In this document: positions 1 through 7,795 of the stretch, one piece after another
Numbering within the stretch: the stretch's first letter is position 1
Layout: each line of letters starts with the position of its first letter
Assembly: GCF_033097365.1 (NCBI RefSeq)
Contig: NZ_AP028461.1
Coordinates: 5,022,001 to 5,086,000, forward strand
Direction of reading: 5' to 3'
DNA: 64,000 nucleotides
Source of the DNA: Actinoplanes sichuanensis
GTDB lineage: Bacteria; Actinomycetota; Actinomycetes; Mycobacteriales; Micromonosporaceae
Notes under the pieces: generated by a model
What the model was told of the DNA's origin: nothing
What the model saw: the letters and a program-made list of their open reading frames with translations, nothing else
Databases searched by the model: none
Made by a program: the position numbers and the translations under genes

Positions 1-537
1 CAGGTGGGCGGATCGGCGGGCCAGTGTCCGCAGGCTCGCCATCGCGGCACCCTGGACCGAGGGGTCGGGGTCCGACAACCCGGCCACCAACGCCTCCAGC
101 ACGGATGTGTCGACCTCGCGGATCTTCCGCAATCCGATCAACGCGGCGCACCGCACCGGCACCCGCGCATCGCGTGATGCTGCGACAAGCATCGGGACGG
201 CGTGGCTCGAATCGAGCTCGACCAGCGTACGGACCGCCGCTTCCCGGACGGTGTAGTCGTCGTCCAGGATCAGCGGCGCGACGGTCGCCGCGGCGGGCTG
301 CGGAGTGAGCCTGGCCAGACCGCGAACGGCTCCCAGGCGTACCCGCACGTCGGCGTCCTGTGCGGCGCAGACGAGCGCGTGAGCGATCGCCTCCTGCTCC
401 GCGCTGCCCGAAGGCGACCGGCGGGCGGCCGTCGCGATCCCCCGGACCGCCGTGCGCCGCTCGAAGACGGTGGTCGCCGCGAACCGCCGCAGCAGAAACG
501 CCACCTCGTGACGGACGGCCGGCGTGGACTCAGTCAT
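1..537 (-). CDS. HEAT-repeat protein, C-terminus beyond window
   Basis: The visible part is 179 residues from an ATG at 537 (MTESTPAVRHEVAF) and stays open to position 1, so the C-terminus lies outside the window. It is built of repeated helical units of the kind A-x-D-x-D-V-R-V-R-x-x-A-V-x-x-L, for example DADVRVRLGAVRGL, DDYTVREAAVRTLVEL, DARVPVRCAALIGL and DPSVQGAAMASL, spaced about 30 to 35 residues. That is the signature of HEAT or PBS-lyase-type scaffolds, which usually bind other proteins. There is no signal peptide or membrane segment, so it should be cytoplasmic. No catalytic motif is visible and the partner is unknown. The start is the first ATG of the open frame. Confidence 0.75.
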   Translation of the reverse strand, partial: MTESTPAVRHEVAFLLRRFAATTVFERRTAVRGIATAARRSPSGSAEQEAIAHALVCAAQDADVRVRLGAVRGLARLTPQPAAATVAPLILDDDYTVREAAVRTLVELDSSHAVPMLVAASRDARVPVRCAALIGLRKIREVDTSVLEALVAGLSDPDPSVQGAAMASLRTLARRSAHL

Positions 538-674
538 GCCTCGATCATCGCGCCGAGAGGCAACCAGCGGGATCGACCGAGGGCCGCGACCTGTGAAGAA
601 GCCTTGGACACCGGCGGTCAGGGTGCCCGAGGCCGGGCCGGACAGACCGTCAGGTGTACGGCCACGGCGTCCGA

Positions 675-1031
675 TCAGATCGGCGGGCCGCCCCGGCAGA
701 CGAAGTACGCCGGGTCGACCACCCGGCCCGCGGCCGTGTCGGTGACCGTCGCCGACACGGTGTAGGCCCGGCCCGGCGTGCACTTCCCGGACGCCCCGGT
801 GGTGTAGACCTCGCTGAACGAGGCGCCACTCCAGACCGTGGAGTACGGCGCGGTACCTCCGGCGATGCCCACCCAGCAGATGAACGAACCGGCACCCTCG
901 GCGTAGCAGACGACGCCGGCGGTGAGCGGGGCGGCAGCCGACGCGGCACCGACCGGCGCTCCGGTCAGTGCGACACCGGCCGCCACGGTCACCGCCGCGG
1001 CACGTCGCAGCCATTCTCTGGTTTGAGTCAT
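675..1031 (-). CDS. Small secreted protein, possible beta-sandwich
   Basis: A protein of 118 residues starting MTQTREWLRRAAAV. It has a classical Sec signal peptide: two arginines, a hydrophobic Ala/Val core and an A-x-A cleavage site near residue 33 to 36 (ASAAA). The mature part is about 80 residues, rich in Thr, Ser, Gly and Val, with cysteines in CYAEG, ICWVG, KCTPG and FVCRGG that could form two disulfides. The pattern suits a small extracellular beta-sandwich, but I do not recognise a family. An ATG three codons upstream (1040) is possible; the later one fits a signal peptide better. It stands alone, with no operon partner. Confidence 0.6.
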   Translation of the reverse strand: MTQTREWLRRAAAVTVAAGVALTGAPVGAASAAAPLTAGVVCYAEGAGSFICWVGIAGGTAPYSTVWSGASFSEVYTTGASGKCTPGRAYTVSATVTDTAAGRVVDPAYFVCRGGPPI

Positions 1032-1113
1032 GCCGACCAATCAAGCACCACCCGACCGACCCCGAGCCGCATCCTGGACAGAATTGGACAGGACCGCATG
1101 GTGCGACGGACGG

Positions 1114-1302
1114 CTACGGCAGAACCGGCTCCGCCCAGGCGGTGAGCGTGAAAGTCGGCTCGGACGGGAACGGACCACGCCCGAGCGTCAGGTCCGCGAC
1201 GTGAGCGCCGACATGCCCGTCTGGGACCGTCATCACCCGGCCACGACCGCGAAGGCCGACCCGGATCAGATAGCGCAGGCGCTCCCGAAGACCAGGCGCC
1301 GA
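1114..1302 (-). pseudogene. Possible remnant of a C-terminal coding fragment
   Basis: Within the 320 bp gap between neighbouring genes, the minus strand is open from just after a TGA at 1303-1305 to a TAG at 1114. It reads like genuine protein rather than shadow: ERLRYLIRVGLRGRGRV, then MTVPDGHVGAHVADL and FTLTAWAEPVLP. The only ATG is at 1233 and would give 39 residues, with no ribosome binding site. It may be the tail of a decayed gene or a short real gene. No family is recognised. Confidence 0.25.
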
Positions 1303-1351
1303 TCATGCCAGATCGGCGATCGCCTAGTTGATCAAGACGGAGCGGGAGGCC

Positions 1352-1831
1352 ATGCTGGTACGCGTGAGCGACAGTTACCTCCGATTGATCCCCACGGACA
1401 ACCGGTGGCAGCCGGATCCCGGAGCAGCGGCGGCGGCAGCGAGCTACGTGACCCGGCTCTTCTCCGGGCCGCAGGATGACGTCGAGGAGGTGGAGACCGA
1501 GTTCTACGACGTGGTGACCCTGGTCGACGCCGGCGAGAACACCACCCGGATCTCCTGCCCGGACTGCGACGGCGACATCGAGATCGACTGGTTCCTCGAT
1601 CTGGTCGAGGAGACGGGCGAAACGTTCGGCACCCTGGATGTCGAGGTGCCGTGCTGTGGATCCGTCGTCGCACTGGACTCGCTCCGCTACGACTGGCCGG
1701 TCGGGTTCGCGCGTTTCGAGATCTGCGTGATGAACCCGGTCCGGGCCGAGTACGAGCTCGACTCCGCCGAGCTCGCCGAGGTGGCGAGACTCCTGGGACA
1801 CCCGGTCGCCCAGATCCTCGCGCACTACTGA
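1352..1831 (+). CDS. Hypothetical protein with CxxC and CC motifs
   Basis: The start is the ATG at 1352 (MLVRVSDSYLRLIPTD), because GGGAGG lies just upstream; an in-frame TTG at 1328 is less likely. The 159-residue product is acidic and soluble. A CPDCDGD motif near residue 72 and a VPCCGSVV motif about 32 residues later form a likely zinc-binding knuckle, with a Trp-rich helix (EIDWFLDLVEE) between them. The C-terminal helix (SAELAEVARLLGHPV) resembles the end of small actinobacterial hypothetical proteins. No catalytic function can be assigned. It is monocistronic. Confidence 0.75.
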   Translation: MLVRVSDSYLRLIPTDNRWQPDPGAAAAAASYVTRLFSGPQDDVEEVETEFYDVVTLVDAGENTTRISCPDCDGDIEIDWFLDLVEETGETFGTLDVEVPCCGSVVALDSLRYDWPVGFARFEICVMNPVRAEYELDSAELAEVARLLGHPVAQILAHY

Positions 1832-1847
1832 TCGGCGGGCGCCGGGA

Positions 1848-2042
1848 TCACCACAAGACGACGGCGCCCGGGAAGGCTGCCGGGTGGACCGGAGCGCTGT
1901 CACGGTCACCCTCGTCGGGAATCACCGCCACCCGGTCGTCGGCCAGGGGCACCACGACCGACGGGATCCCGGCGGCACGCAGCGCGGCCACGGTGGCGTC
2001 GAATCCGGCGGCGACCAGCAATGTCTCGTATGTCGATCCCAT
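1848..2042 (-). CDS. Small hypothetical protein, 64 aa
   Basis: This 64-residue protein (MGSTYETLLVAAGFDATVAALRAAG) has a helix-strand pattern: an amphipathic helix followed by IPSVVVPLADDRVAVIPD, which looks like two beta strands. Composition is normal for the genome and it does not mirror another gene on the opposite strand. It ends 16 bp from the end of the converging gene at 1831. It lies 26 bp downstream of the last gene of the phosphatase/kinase/vWA operon on the same strand, so it could be a seventh member. Function unknown. Confidence 0.5.
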   Translation of the reverse strand: MGSTYETLLVAAGFDATVAALRAAGIPSVVVPLADDRVAVIPDEGDRDSAPVHPAAFPGAVVLW

Positions 2043-2068
2043 CAGCGGCGAACCTTAACCGATCACTG

Positions 2069-2416
2069 TCAGAGCAGGCCGCCCACGGACGCCACGGCGG
2101 CCTGGACCGCGGCGGTGATCGCGCCCACCGCGGTGACGTGTTCGCCGGCCCGTCGCAGGGCGGCCAGGATGCGGTCGGGTTCGGGGCGGCGGGCGGTCAG
2201 CTCGGTGCGGGCCATCTCCACCTCGGCTCGGGCCAGGTCGGGTTCCGGCAGGGCGGCGCGGTGCTGCTCGATCAGGCGCAGCACCTCGTCGAGCTTGGTC
2301 GCCACGTCGTCGGCGGCTCCGCCGGCGTGTACCTGGGCTTCGGTTCCGACGGCCAGGTTGGTGGCCTGGATCCGGGCGCTGCCGCCCGCCTGGATCCCGT
2401 AGTTGATGTTGGACAT
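2069..2416 (-). CDS. Short protein with Gly-rich N-terminal motif, last gene of triad operon
   Basis: A 115-residue protein. Residues 3 to 30 form a glycine-spaced motif, INYGIQAGGSARIQATN followed by LAVGTEAQV, resembling one or two turns of a beta-solenoid. The rest is a helical bundle (DDVATKLDEVLRLIEQHRAALPEPD). The same motif recurs at the C-terminus of the adjacent upstream protein (2421-3974), which suggests co-assembly or a shared ligand. It begins 4 bp after that gene ends, so translation is probably coupled. The architecture resembles small actinobacterial proteins of the DUF5955 type; I cannot verify this. No signal peptide or enzyme motif is seen. Confidence 0.75.
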   Translation of the reverse strand: MSNINYGIQAGGSARIQATNLAVGTEAQVHAGGAADDVATKLDEVLRLIEQHRAALPEPDLARAEVEMARTELTARRPEPDRILAALRRAGEHVTAVGAITAAVQAAVASVGGLL

Positions 2417-2420
2417 CCGC

Positions 2421-3974
2421 TCAGCTCTTTCCCACGCCGACGACCTTGCTCATCATGGCGGTCGCCTTGGCGTTGATTCCGACGGCCATGTTCTCGGCCT
2501 TGATCTGACTGTTTCCGGTGGCCAGCAGGCCATTGTTGATGATCATGCTCTGTCGTTCCCGGACGTCCGACGAGTCGACGCCGTGCGCGACCAGGAACTG
2601 TTCCAGTGAATCGAGGACCTTCCGTTCGATGATCCGCAGGTATTGGTCCTTGTCGGCCCGCTGGAAATGGCGGTGATAGCTGTCGTCCATCGCCATCTCG
2701 CGGGCAGCCATCGGGGCGCCGTAATTGAACGTGCGTTCCTCGGTGATCTCGCGCCGGATCCGGCGCTGCTCCGAGTTCATCGTCAACGGGCCGAGGATCT
2801 CGGCGAGGATGACGAACGGGGCACGGATCTGCCTGACGAACGCGATCGGCAGCGCGGCCGTGACGATCCGGCCGACCTGCCGCAACGAAGGTCGGTCCCG
2901 CAGGTCGTCGACCGAGTGGTAGTCCTTGCGCATCGGCCCGAGCAGCCGGTAGTCGGCCTCGGTGTAGAGCTGCTCGTCGCGGTACTTCACGAACCGCACG
3001 AACATGGTCATCACCAGCTCGCCGCCCCAGCCGGTGACCCGCAGCGCCAGGTAGGGCCGGGCCTGCTCGTGCGGGTCGTCCCACTGCCGTCTGATGGTCG
3101 AGCGGTCGACCTGCTGGCGGGGCGGCTGGAGCGGGTCGGGCAGCAGTTGGGCCGCGACCGCCGGCATCGAGTCGTCGAGCAGGTCGTCACCGGCTGCGAA
3201 AAGCCTGTCGTCGACTGTCACGCCGGGCAGGTCGAGTGCGCTGACCGCCGCCGCGACGTGGTCGTGCACCTCGGCGACGGTGAATCGGCGGATGGTCTCG
3301 CCGTGGGCCGGTTTGCTGATGTCGGCGACGAACGACCACTCGTTCTGTTTCGCTCCGAAGCCGAGGAACGGGTCGTAGTCGGAGTAGATGGTCACGTTGC
3401 CACGGTCGCGGGCGGCGATGTCGGCGATGCGGTGGCGTATCCGGTCGGAGGCGGGCTCGGGCGCCTGCGCCGGGTCGAAGACGGCGTGCCGCAGTCTCGG
3501 GGCGAGCACCCGGTAGGAGGTGCGGAACCGTTCGATCGCGACGACCAGCCAACCGAACAGCAGGCCGAGCCCGAAGAACAGCCAGAACGGAAGCAACAAC
3601 AGCAGCAGGATGTCGGTGATCCGCTGCCGGCGGCGGGCATGGACGCCGTATTTCAGTACGGTCGCCAGGTCGACACCGGGCGAGGAGGCGATCGCGCGTA
3701 ACGGCTGATCGACGGTGCCGGCGAGGATTCGCCGATTGAGAGCACTGTCGAGTTGTACGGCCGCACACATGTACCGGGTGGCGTCGCGGGCGAAGTTCGG
3801 CGTACTCCGATGAATTATCTGTGCAGTCGGCGGCGAAAAGCCGCTCGGCTGTTGAAAGGGGATCGACCGGGTGGCGTTGCCGCCGTTCGGTGGTGTGATC
3901 AGCCGAGGTTGCCGGCAATGGGCGCAGAGCAGGAAAGCGTCGGCATTGTCGCCGCCGCAGTGGGTGCAGCGCAT
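2421..3974 (-). CDS. Zinc-ribbon membrane protein of the triad operon
   Basis: 517 residues. The N-terminus is a zinc ribbon with two knuckles (CTHCGG and CAHCRQ). A long hydrophobic stretch (ILLLLLLPFWLFFGLGLLFGWLVVAI) follows near residues 125 to 150 and forms one or two membrane segments. The large remainder is soluble, with a central region around SDYDPFLGFGAKQNEWSF and a helical region with RRIRREITEERTF. The last 40 residues carry INNGLLATGNSQIKAENMAV, matching the motif at the start of the next protein. No catalytic motif is recognised. It is 13 bp downstream of the small membrane protein gene in the same operon and may be the structural or effector subunit of the kinase/phosphatase module. 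Confidence 0.8.
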   Translation of the reverse strand: MRCTHCGGDNADAFLLCAHCRQPRLITPPNGGNATRSIPFQQPSGFSPPTAQIIHRSTPNFARDATRYMCAAVQLDSALNRRILAGTVDQPLRAIASSPGVDLATVLKYGVHARRRQRITDILLLLLLPFWLFFGLGLLFGWLVVAIERFRTSYRVLAPRLRHAVFDPAQAPEPASDRIRHRIADIAARDRGNVTIYSDYDPFLGFGAKQNEWSFVADISKPAHGETIRRFTVAEVHDHVAAAVSALDLPGVTVDDRLFAAGDDLLDDSMPAVAAQLLPDPLQPPRQQVDRSTIRRQWDDPHEQARPYLALRVTGWGGELVMTMFVRFVKYRDEQLYTEADYRLLGPMRKDYHSVDDLRDRPSLRQVGRIVTAALPIAFVRQIRAPFVILAEILGPLTMNSEQRRIRREITEERTFNYGAPMAAREMAMDDSYHRHFQRADKDQYLRIIERKVLDSLEQFLVAHGVDSSDVRERQSMIINNGLLATGNSQIKAENMAVGINAKATAMMSKVVGVGKS

Positions 3975-3987
3975 GACGAGGCGCTCC

Positions 3988-4185
3988 TCAATCAGGTCGG
4001 ACGTTGTAGTGCGGTGGCGTTCTGTCAGGTGTCTCGGCCGGCCGGGTGACGGGCGGTCGCGGTGTCGGTGAGGCGTTCCCGATCAGGTGAAGTCCCTGGA
4101 CCACGCCGCCGAACAACAGCGCGGCGAGCCCGGCGGCGACCGCGATCCCGGTGGTGTCGATCCGGAGTGGGCGTTCGACGGCCAT
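3988..4185 (-). CDS. Small single-pass membrane protein of the triad operon
   Basis: A 65-residue protein beginning MAVERPLRIDTTGIAVAAG. It has one hydrophobic helix (IAVAAGLAALLFGGVVQGLHLI) followed by a Pro/Thr/Arg-rich tail (TPRPPVTRPAETPDRTPP). The ATG shares one base with the stop of the vWA gene (TGATG), which fixes the start and implies translational coupling. The next gene starts 13 bp downstream. It is probably a membrane tether or assembly factor for the module; the function is inferred only from position. Confidence 0.7.
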   Translation of the reverse strand: MAVERPLRIDTTGIAVAAGLAALLFGGVVQGLHLIGNASPTPRPPVTRPAETPDRTPPHYNVRPD

Positions 4186-4856
4186 CAGTCGAGGTATTCC
4201 AGCGGCACCGACTTGTACCCGGTCGCCTGCGCCGGAATGAGCAGCTCGTCGGCCTGTGCCGAGGCGACCAGCGAGTTGAGCATGCTGTGCAGAGCGGTGG
4301 AGAGCGCCTCGTCCTGCCCGGAGCTGCCGTCGGCCACGAACGCCGCCTTGGTGGCGATCCGGCTGAGCACCTCTTCCGGTGCCGCGCCGAATCCGTAGGT
4401 GACGACGTGCGGCCGCCGACGTCGCCCCTTGTCGACGAGTGCGCGGAAGGCGCTCTCCCACTCGCTGTCGGTGGGTGCCCCGTCGGTGAGGAAGAACATG
4501 ATCGGCCGCAACACCGCCTTGCCCTGGGCGGTGAGCGCCGGCAGGTCGATGTCGATGCGCTCCCGGACGAGGTCGAACGCCGCCCCGTAACCGGTCATCC
4601 CGTCGCAGGCGACCTCGGGCATGCCCGGCACGTACTCCATGTCGGTCATCTCGATGACGACCCACGGCTGGGTGGAGAACGCGATGATCGACATGTGCGC
4701 GAACTCGGACACCCGGGGGCTGTTGGCCAGGGTGCTGTGCAGCTTCTTGAGCGTCTGGTTGAGGGTCTGCTCGTGCGGCGACATCGACGTCGACACATCG
4801 ATGACCAGATAGGTGGGCAGGCATTTCTGCCGCATGTGGTGCATGCCGTCAGTCAT
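4185..4856 (-). CDS. vWA domain protein, TerY-like
   Basis: A 223-residue protein that is almost entirely a von Willebrand A domain. The metal-ion-dependent adhesion site is intact: D20-V-S22-T-S24 in YLVIDVSTSMS, a later Thr in DGMTGYGAAF and Asp in LTDGAPTDSEW. Such domains bind a divalent metal and a partner carboxylate. There is no signal peptide, so it acts in the cytoplasm. TerY-type vWA proteins are known to be encoded with a PP2C phosphatase and a kinase, exactly the two genes upstream here (the kinase ends 29 bp before). I chose the ATG at 4856 (MTDGMHHMRQ); Met codons at 4844 and 4835 are alternatives, as no good ribosome binding site is visible. Confidence 0.85.
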   Translation of the reverse strand: MTDGMHHMRQKCLPTYLVIDVSTSMSPHEQTLNQTLKKLHSTLANSPRVSEFAHMSIIAFSTQPWVVIEMTDMEYVPGMPEVACDGMTGYGAAFDLVRERIDIDLPALTAQGKAVLRPIMFFLTDGAPTDSEWESAFRALVDKGRRRRPHVVTYGFGAAPEEVLSRIATKAAFVADGSSGQDEALSTALHSMLNSLVASAQADELLIPAQATGYKSVPLEYLD

Positions 4857-4885
4857 CGGCGAAGGTCCAATCGAGGTTCGGTGAC

Positions 4886-5944
4886 TCAGAGCGAGGTCAG
4901 ATAGACGGCCAGGCCCACGATCAGCAGGGCGAAGACCACGGCCGCGAACCACCGCCCGACATGGACGGGCCGGTCCACGACGACCGGGGCCGGAGCCGGG
5001 TCGGCGACATCGGGTGCGGCGGCCGGCACCCGGGTCGGCGCGACGGCCGGACGGGCCGGCAGCGGCAGCCGCTGCACCGGCATCCGCAGGTACGGCCGCC
5101 CGTCGAGCACCGCGAGCAGCGTGGCCGCGGCCGGCCGCTGGGCCGCCGTGGTGGCCAGCAGACCGTCCCGCAGGATCTCGGTGAGCGCAGGCTGGGGCAG
5201 ATCGGCGAGGGCGTGCAGGGCGTGCACGGTGGCACGTTCCCCGGTGAGCACCCGCGCGACGAGCAGCGCGACCCGGTAGCGGTCGGTGGTGGCGTCGGCC
5301 GGAATGCCACGCGGGGTGTGCGGGTCCTCCCAGTTGGGCTGGAAGATGTTGCTCATCCGGTGCCGCCCGCAGCCGTCCAGGTCGATCACATAGGCACTGA
5401 AGTCGGTCGGACTGTAGAAGGCGTTGGAGTACGACCAGTCGGAGTAGACGAGCCCGTAACGCCCGAGCAGCACCGCGACCGACACGAGGTCATGACTGAC
5501 CCGCAGTCGCTGCTCCCACGTGGGCGGGGTGAGCCCACGCCGTACGAACGACGCCTCCGGCCGGGCCAGCCAGTCGATCTCCAGGTAGCGCTCGGCGCCG
5601 TCCGGGGGCATGGCCGCCCGGAACTTGGCCGGCGCCCGCGGCAGCACGCACCCGATCGTCTTACCCCCGTCGACCAGTGCGGCGACCGGCCAGGACGTCG
5701 ACGCGACGACCCGGGCCCGATCAGTCGCCGGCATCGACGGCGGCAGCCGGATCAGCCAGTCCAGGCAGGCGGCCGCGTCGGTGTCGGCGGGTCGGTGATA
5801 GAGCTTGGCGAGCCAGCCGTCGTGTCCGGGCAGCGGATGGATCCCGGTGCTCTGCCCGGCGCCGAGACTGATCGAGGCCGGCAGCGGGCCGAGGTCGGCG
5901 AGGTCGACGGCGGCGGCCAGCGGCCACCCGGCGGTGGCGGTCAC
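4886..5944 (-). CDS. Tail-anchored protein kinase of the triad operon
   Basis: A 352-residue divergent Ser/Thr kinase. The start is a GTG overlapping the stop of the phosphatase gene (GTGA). A nucleotide-binding loop (SLGAGQSTGIHPL) precedes the lysine in WLAKLYHR. The catalytic loop is VYSDWSYSNAF (Asp and Asn preserved in an HRD-like position) and the metal-binding motif is VIDLDG in place of DFG. After the lobe there is a Pro-rich linker and a C-terminal membrane helix (WFAAVVFALLIVGLAVYLTSL), so the kinase is fixed by its tail with the domain in the cytoplasm. It should phosphorylate a partner, possibly the vWA or zinc-ribbon protein, with the co-encoded PP2C reversing this. Confidence 0.85.
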   Translation of the reverse strand: MTATAGWPLAAAVDLADLGPLPASISLGAGQSTGIHPLPGHDGWLAKLYHRPADTDAAACLDWLIRLPPSMPATDRARVVASTSWPVAALVDGGKTIGCVLPRAPAKFRAAMPPDGAERYLEIDWLARPEASFVRRGLTPPTWEQRLRVSHDLVSVAVLLGRYGLVYSDWSYSNAFYSPTDFSAYVIDLDGCGRHRMSNIFQPNWEDPHTPRGIPADATTDRYRVALLVARVLTGERATVHALHALADLPQPALTEILRDGLLATTAAQRPAAATLLAVLDGRPYLRMPVQRLPLPARPAVAPTRVPAAAPDVADPAPAPVVVDRPVHVGRWFAAVVFALLIVGLAVYLTSL

Positions 5945-7122
5945 CGCCCGGCCCAGACCGTGACGGCGGTGCGATCGTCCTGGAAGCCACGCGCGTCGTA
6001 GCCGACGTCGTTGAGGTAGGCGCCGAGCGCCGGCGGCTCCGCCCACTGCCGACCGAAGTAGGCGTTGGCCTCGGACATCATCGTCCAGGCGTCCCCGATC
6101 CCATCACTGACCAGCGATATCACCGCCCCGACCGGGAACCGGTGGCGGCGGTGCTCGGCCCGGCCCGGGTGCAGCGGCAGGCAGGCGTTGACCGCGTTCG
6201 ACGAGATGTCGCCGTCGTCGCTCTTGACGTCTCCGGCGAACGCCTCCCACCGCTGACCCTGCAACTGCCAGCCCGATACGTCGCCGATCCACATGAACCA
6301 GCAGTCCCGCCCGTCGGCACCGGAGTGGGTGTCGAACACTCCGGCGATCAGCACGGCACACATGTCGTGAGCGGTGAGTCCGCGCCGGGTGGCCTCCTCG
6401 GTCATCCGGGCGGCCACGCCGTGCAGGATGCGTTCGCTGTCGAGCACGGCCGGGTCGGCTTTGCGGGCCAGGGCCCGTCCGATCAGGTCGACCGTGGTCT
6501 CGGCGGCGACGGCGGCGCCGAGATCGGATCGCGGGCTGCTGGACAGGCCGTCGGCGACTGCCGCGATCAGGTAACGGCCGCTGGTGTCACGACCCAGGGA
6601 GTACGCGTCCTGCCGGGCGACGGCCGGTTCCTCGCAGCGATGTCCCGGGCCGAGCAGGGACGCGGCACGGACGGTGAGGTCACCGAGGCGGGCCTCGTCG
6701 GCGGCGACACCGGATTGGGCGACGGGTTTGGGCAGCAGCCACGGCAGCGCGTGGGCCCGGGAGGGTCGCCGGCCGAAGAGCGGCGGAGTGGGATAGGCGG
6801 CCTCCCGGAGCAGGGTGACGACCGGAGCGACCGGAGCGACCGCGACTGCCGCGCCGATGGGTGCCGGGGGTGGACCGGGTCGCCGTGGCGGCGGGGGCAT
6901 GACGTGTCGTGGGCGGGGACGGCCGGCGGACAGTGGTGCGACGGTCCGGCGCCCGGCCACCCATGGACCGATCAATTCGATCTGCAGCGCCACTCCACCG
7001 GCCAGGATCGCCACCGTCCCGGCCAGGGTTATGAGAAATTGATTCGCAAACAGCTGCAATTCCAGGAATCCACCGAAAAGAATCCCCAAGATCGCCGCCA
7101 TTCGATTCGCACGAGGCGCCAT
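5941..7122 (-). CDS. Membrane-anchored PP2C-type protein phosphatase
   Basis: A 393-residue protein. Residues 8 to 52 form two hydrophobic helices (ILGILFGGFLELQLF and FLITLAGTVAILAGGVALQI), then a long Pro/Arg/Ala-rich linker (about 60 to 135), then a PP2C domain. The metal-binding signatures are present: RQDAYSLG, AAVADGLSS, WIGDVSGW, SLVSDGIGDA and the terminal DDRTAVTVW. It is a metal-dependent Ser/Thr phosphatase at the inner face of the membrane. It is the first gene of the operon and overlaps the kinase gene by four bases. A TATCGT hexamer eight bases before the ATG could be a -10 element of a nearly leaderless transcript. Confidence 0.85.
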   Translation of the reverse strand: MAPRANRMAAILGILFGGFLELQLFANQFLITLAGTVAILAGGVALQIELIGPWVAGRRTVAPLSAGRPRPRHVMPPPPRRPGPPPAPIGAAVAVAPVAPVVTLLREAAYPTPPLFGRRPSRAHALPWLLPKPVAQSGVAADEARLGDLTVRAASLLGPGHRCEEPAVARQDAYSLGRDTSGRYLIAAVADGLSSSPRSDLGAAVAAETTVDLIGRALARKADPAVLDSERILHGVAARMTEEATRRGLTAHDMCAVLIAGVFDTHSGADGRDCWFMWIGDVSGWQLQGQRWEAFAGDVKSDDGDISSNAVNACLPLHPGRAEHRRHRFPVGAVISLVSDGIGDAWTMMSEANAYFGRQWAEPPALGAYLNDVGYDARGFQDDRTAVTVWAGR

Positions 7123-7438
7123 GGCGTTGCACGATAGCAGGCGTCCAGGTCCGCCGTTCGTGCCATTTTTAAAAGAAGATCCGGCAATCCGAGAATGATT
7201 CTCACCGCTGACTTCGGGATTGTTTCCCGCCGGGTCACCGCCTGTCCAAGAGCGGCTACGGAGCGGCGCAACCCTCGTTTATGCGCCGCGTCGACACCAT
7301 TTAGGCGACGTCGACCGACGGGCACCGAATGGCTCGGGCCGTCCGATGTGGCGCTCGGCGTGCCGTGGACTCCGACCGTCGGTTCACCGGCTGAACGACG
7401 AGGACGGCCCGCGTTACGCCCTCGTCGGCGAGTCGACC
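7123..7438. other. Intergenic region upstream of the triad operon
   Basis: About 316 bp separate the phosphatase gene from the AlpA-like gene, both on the minus strand. I see no convincing coding frame. The part next to the phosphatase gene is locally AT-rich (around 7165-7180, a short run of T and A) and is the likely promoter region of the six-gene operon. No clear inverted repeat or terminator was found. Confidence 0.5.
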
Positions 7439-7654
7439 CTACTGATCTGCGCCTCGACGGCGATCCCGCCAGGCGGTGGCCTCGCTGGCCAGCCACACCT
7501 TGCCCTGCGCGAGATCCGCGACCGGCTCCGGAAAATCCGCGCGCTTGGTGATCTGGTAAACCCGCTGCCGACTGATCGAACCGAACATCACCCGGATCTC
7601 ATGCGCACCCACCAGGTCGATTTTGACGGCTTCCCGCTGCCCACTAATTGTCAT
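7439..7654 (-). CDS. AlpA-like helix-turn-helix protein
   Basis: A 71-residue protein made almost wholly of a winged-HTH of the AlpA/MerR-like type: VGAHEIRVMFG, then SRQRVYQITKRADFPEPV (recognition helix and the typical D-F-P-x-P turn) and GKVWLASEATAWRDRRR (wing and last helix). Proteins of this size act either as excisionases of integrated elements or as small transcription regulators. There is no integrase, attachment site or phage gene nearby, so a stand-alone regulator or an orphan remnant is more likely. It uses the first ATG. Confidence 0.7.
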   Translation of the reverse strand: MTISGQREAVKIDLVGAHEIRVMFGSISRQRVYQITKRADFPEPVADLAQGKVWLASEATAWRDRRRGADQ

Positions 7655-7795
7655 GCGCCAACTTTACAAGCGACTGGTCCCCCGCTCAAGAAGACCACTC
7701 AGCCGGACACCCGATCCGGCGAACGCGTCCGCTTCCGACCGAGGTCGACCACCGCCACCGTCAAGGCACCCGTTCGAGGACCTGATCGAACTGAT

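Noticed and set aside
202..765. Plus-strand frame over the HEAT-repeat gene
   Set aside because: It is low in hydrophobic residues and Arg/Gly-rich; the minus strand gives clear HEAT repeats.
7439..7654. AlpA-like gene as sign of a prophage or integrative element
   Set aside because: No integrase, recombinase, attachment repeat, tRNA end or phage gene was found nearby.
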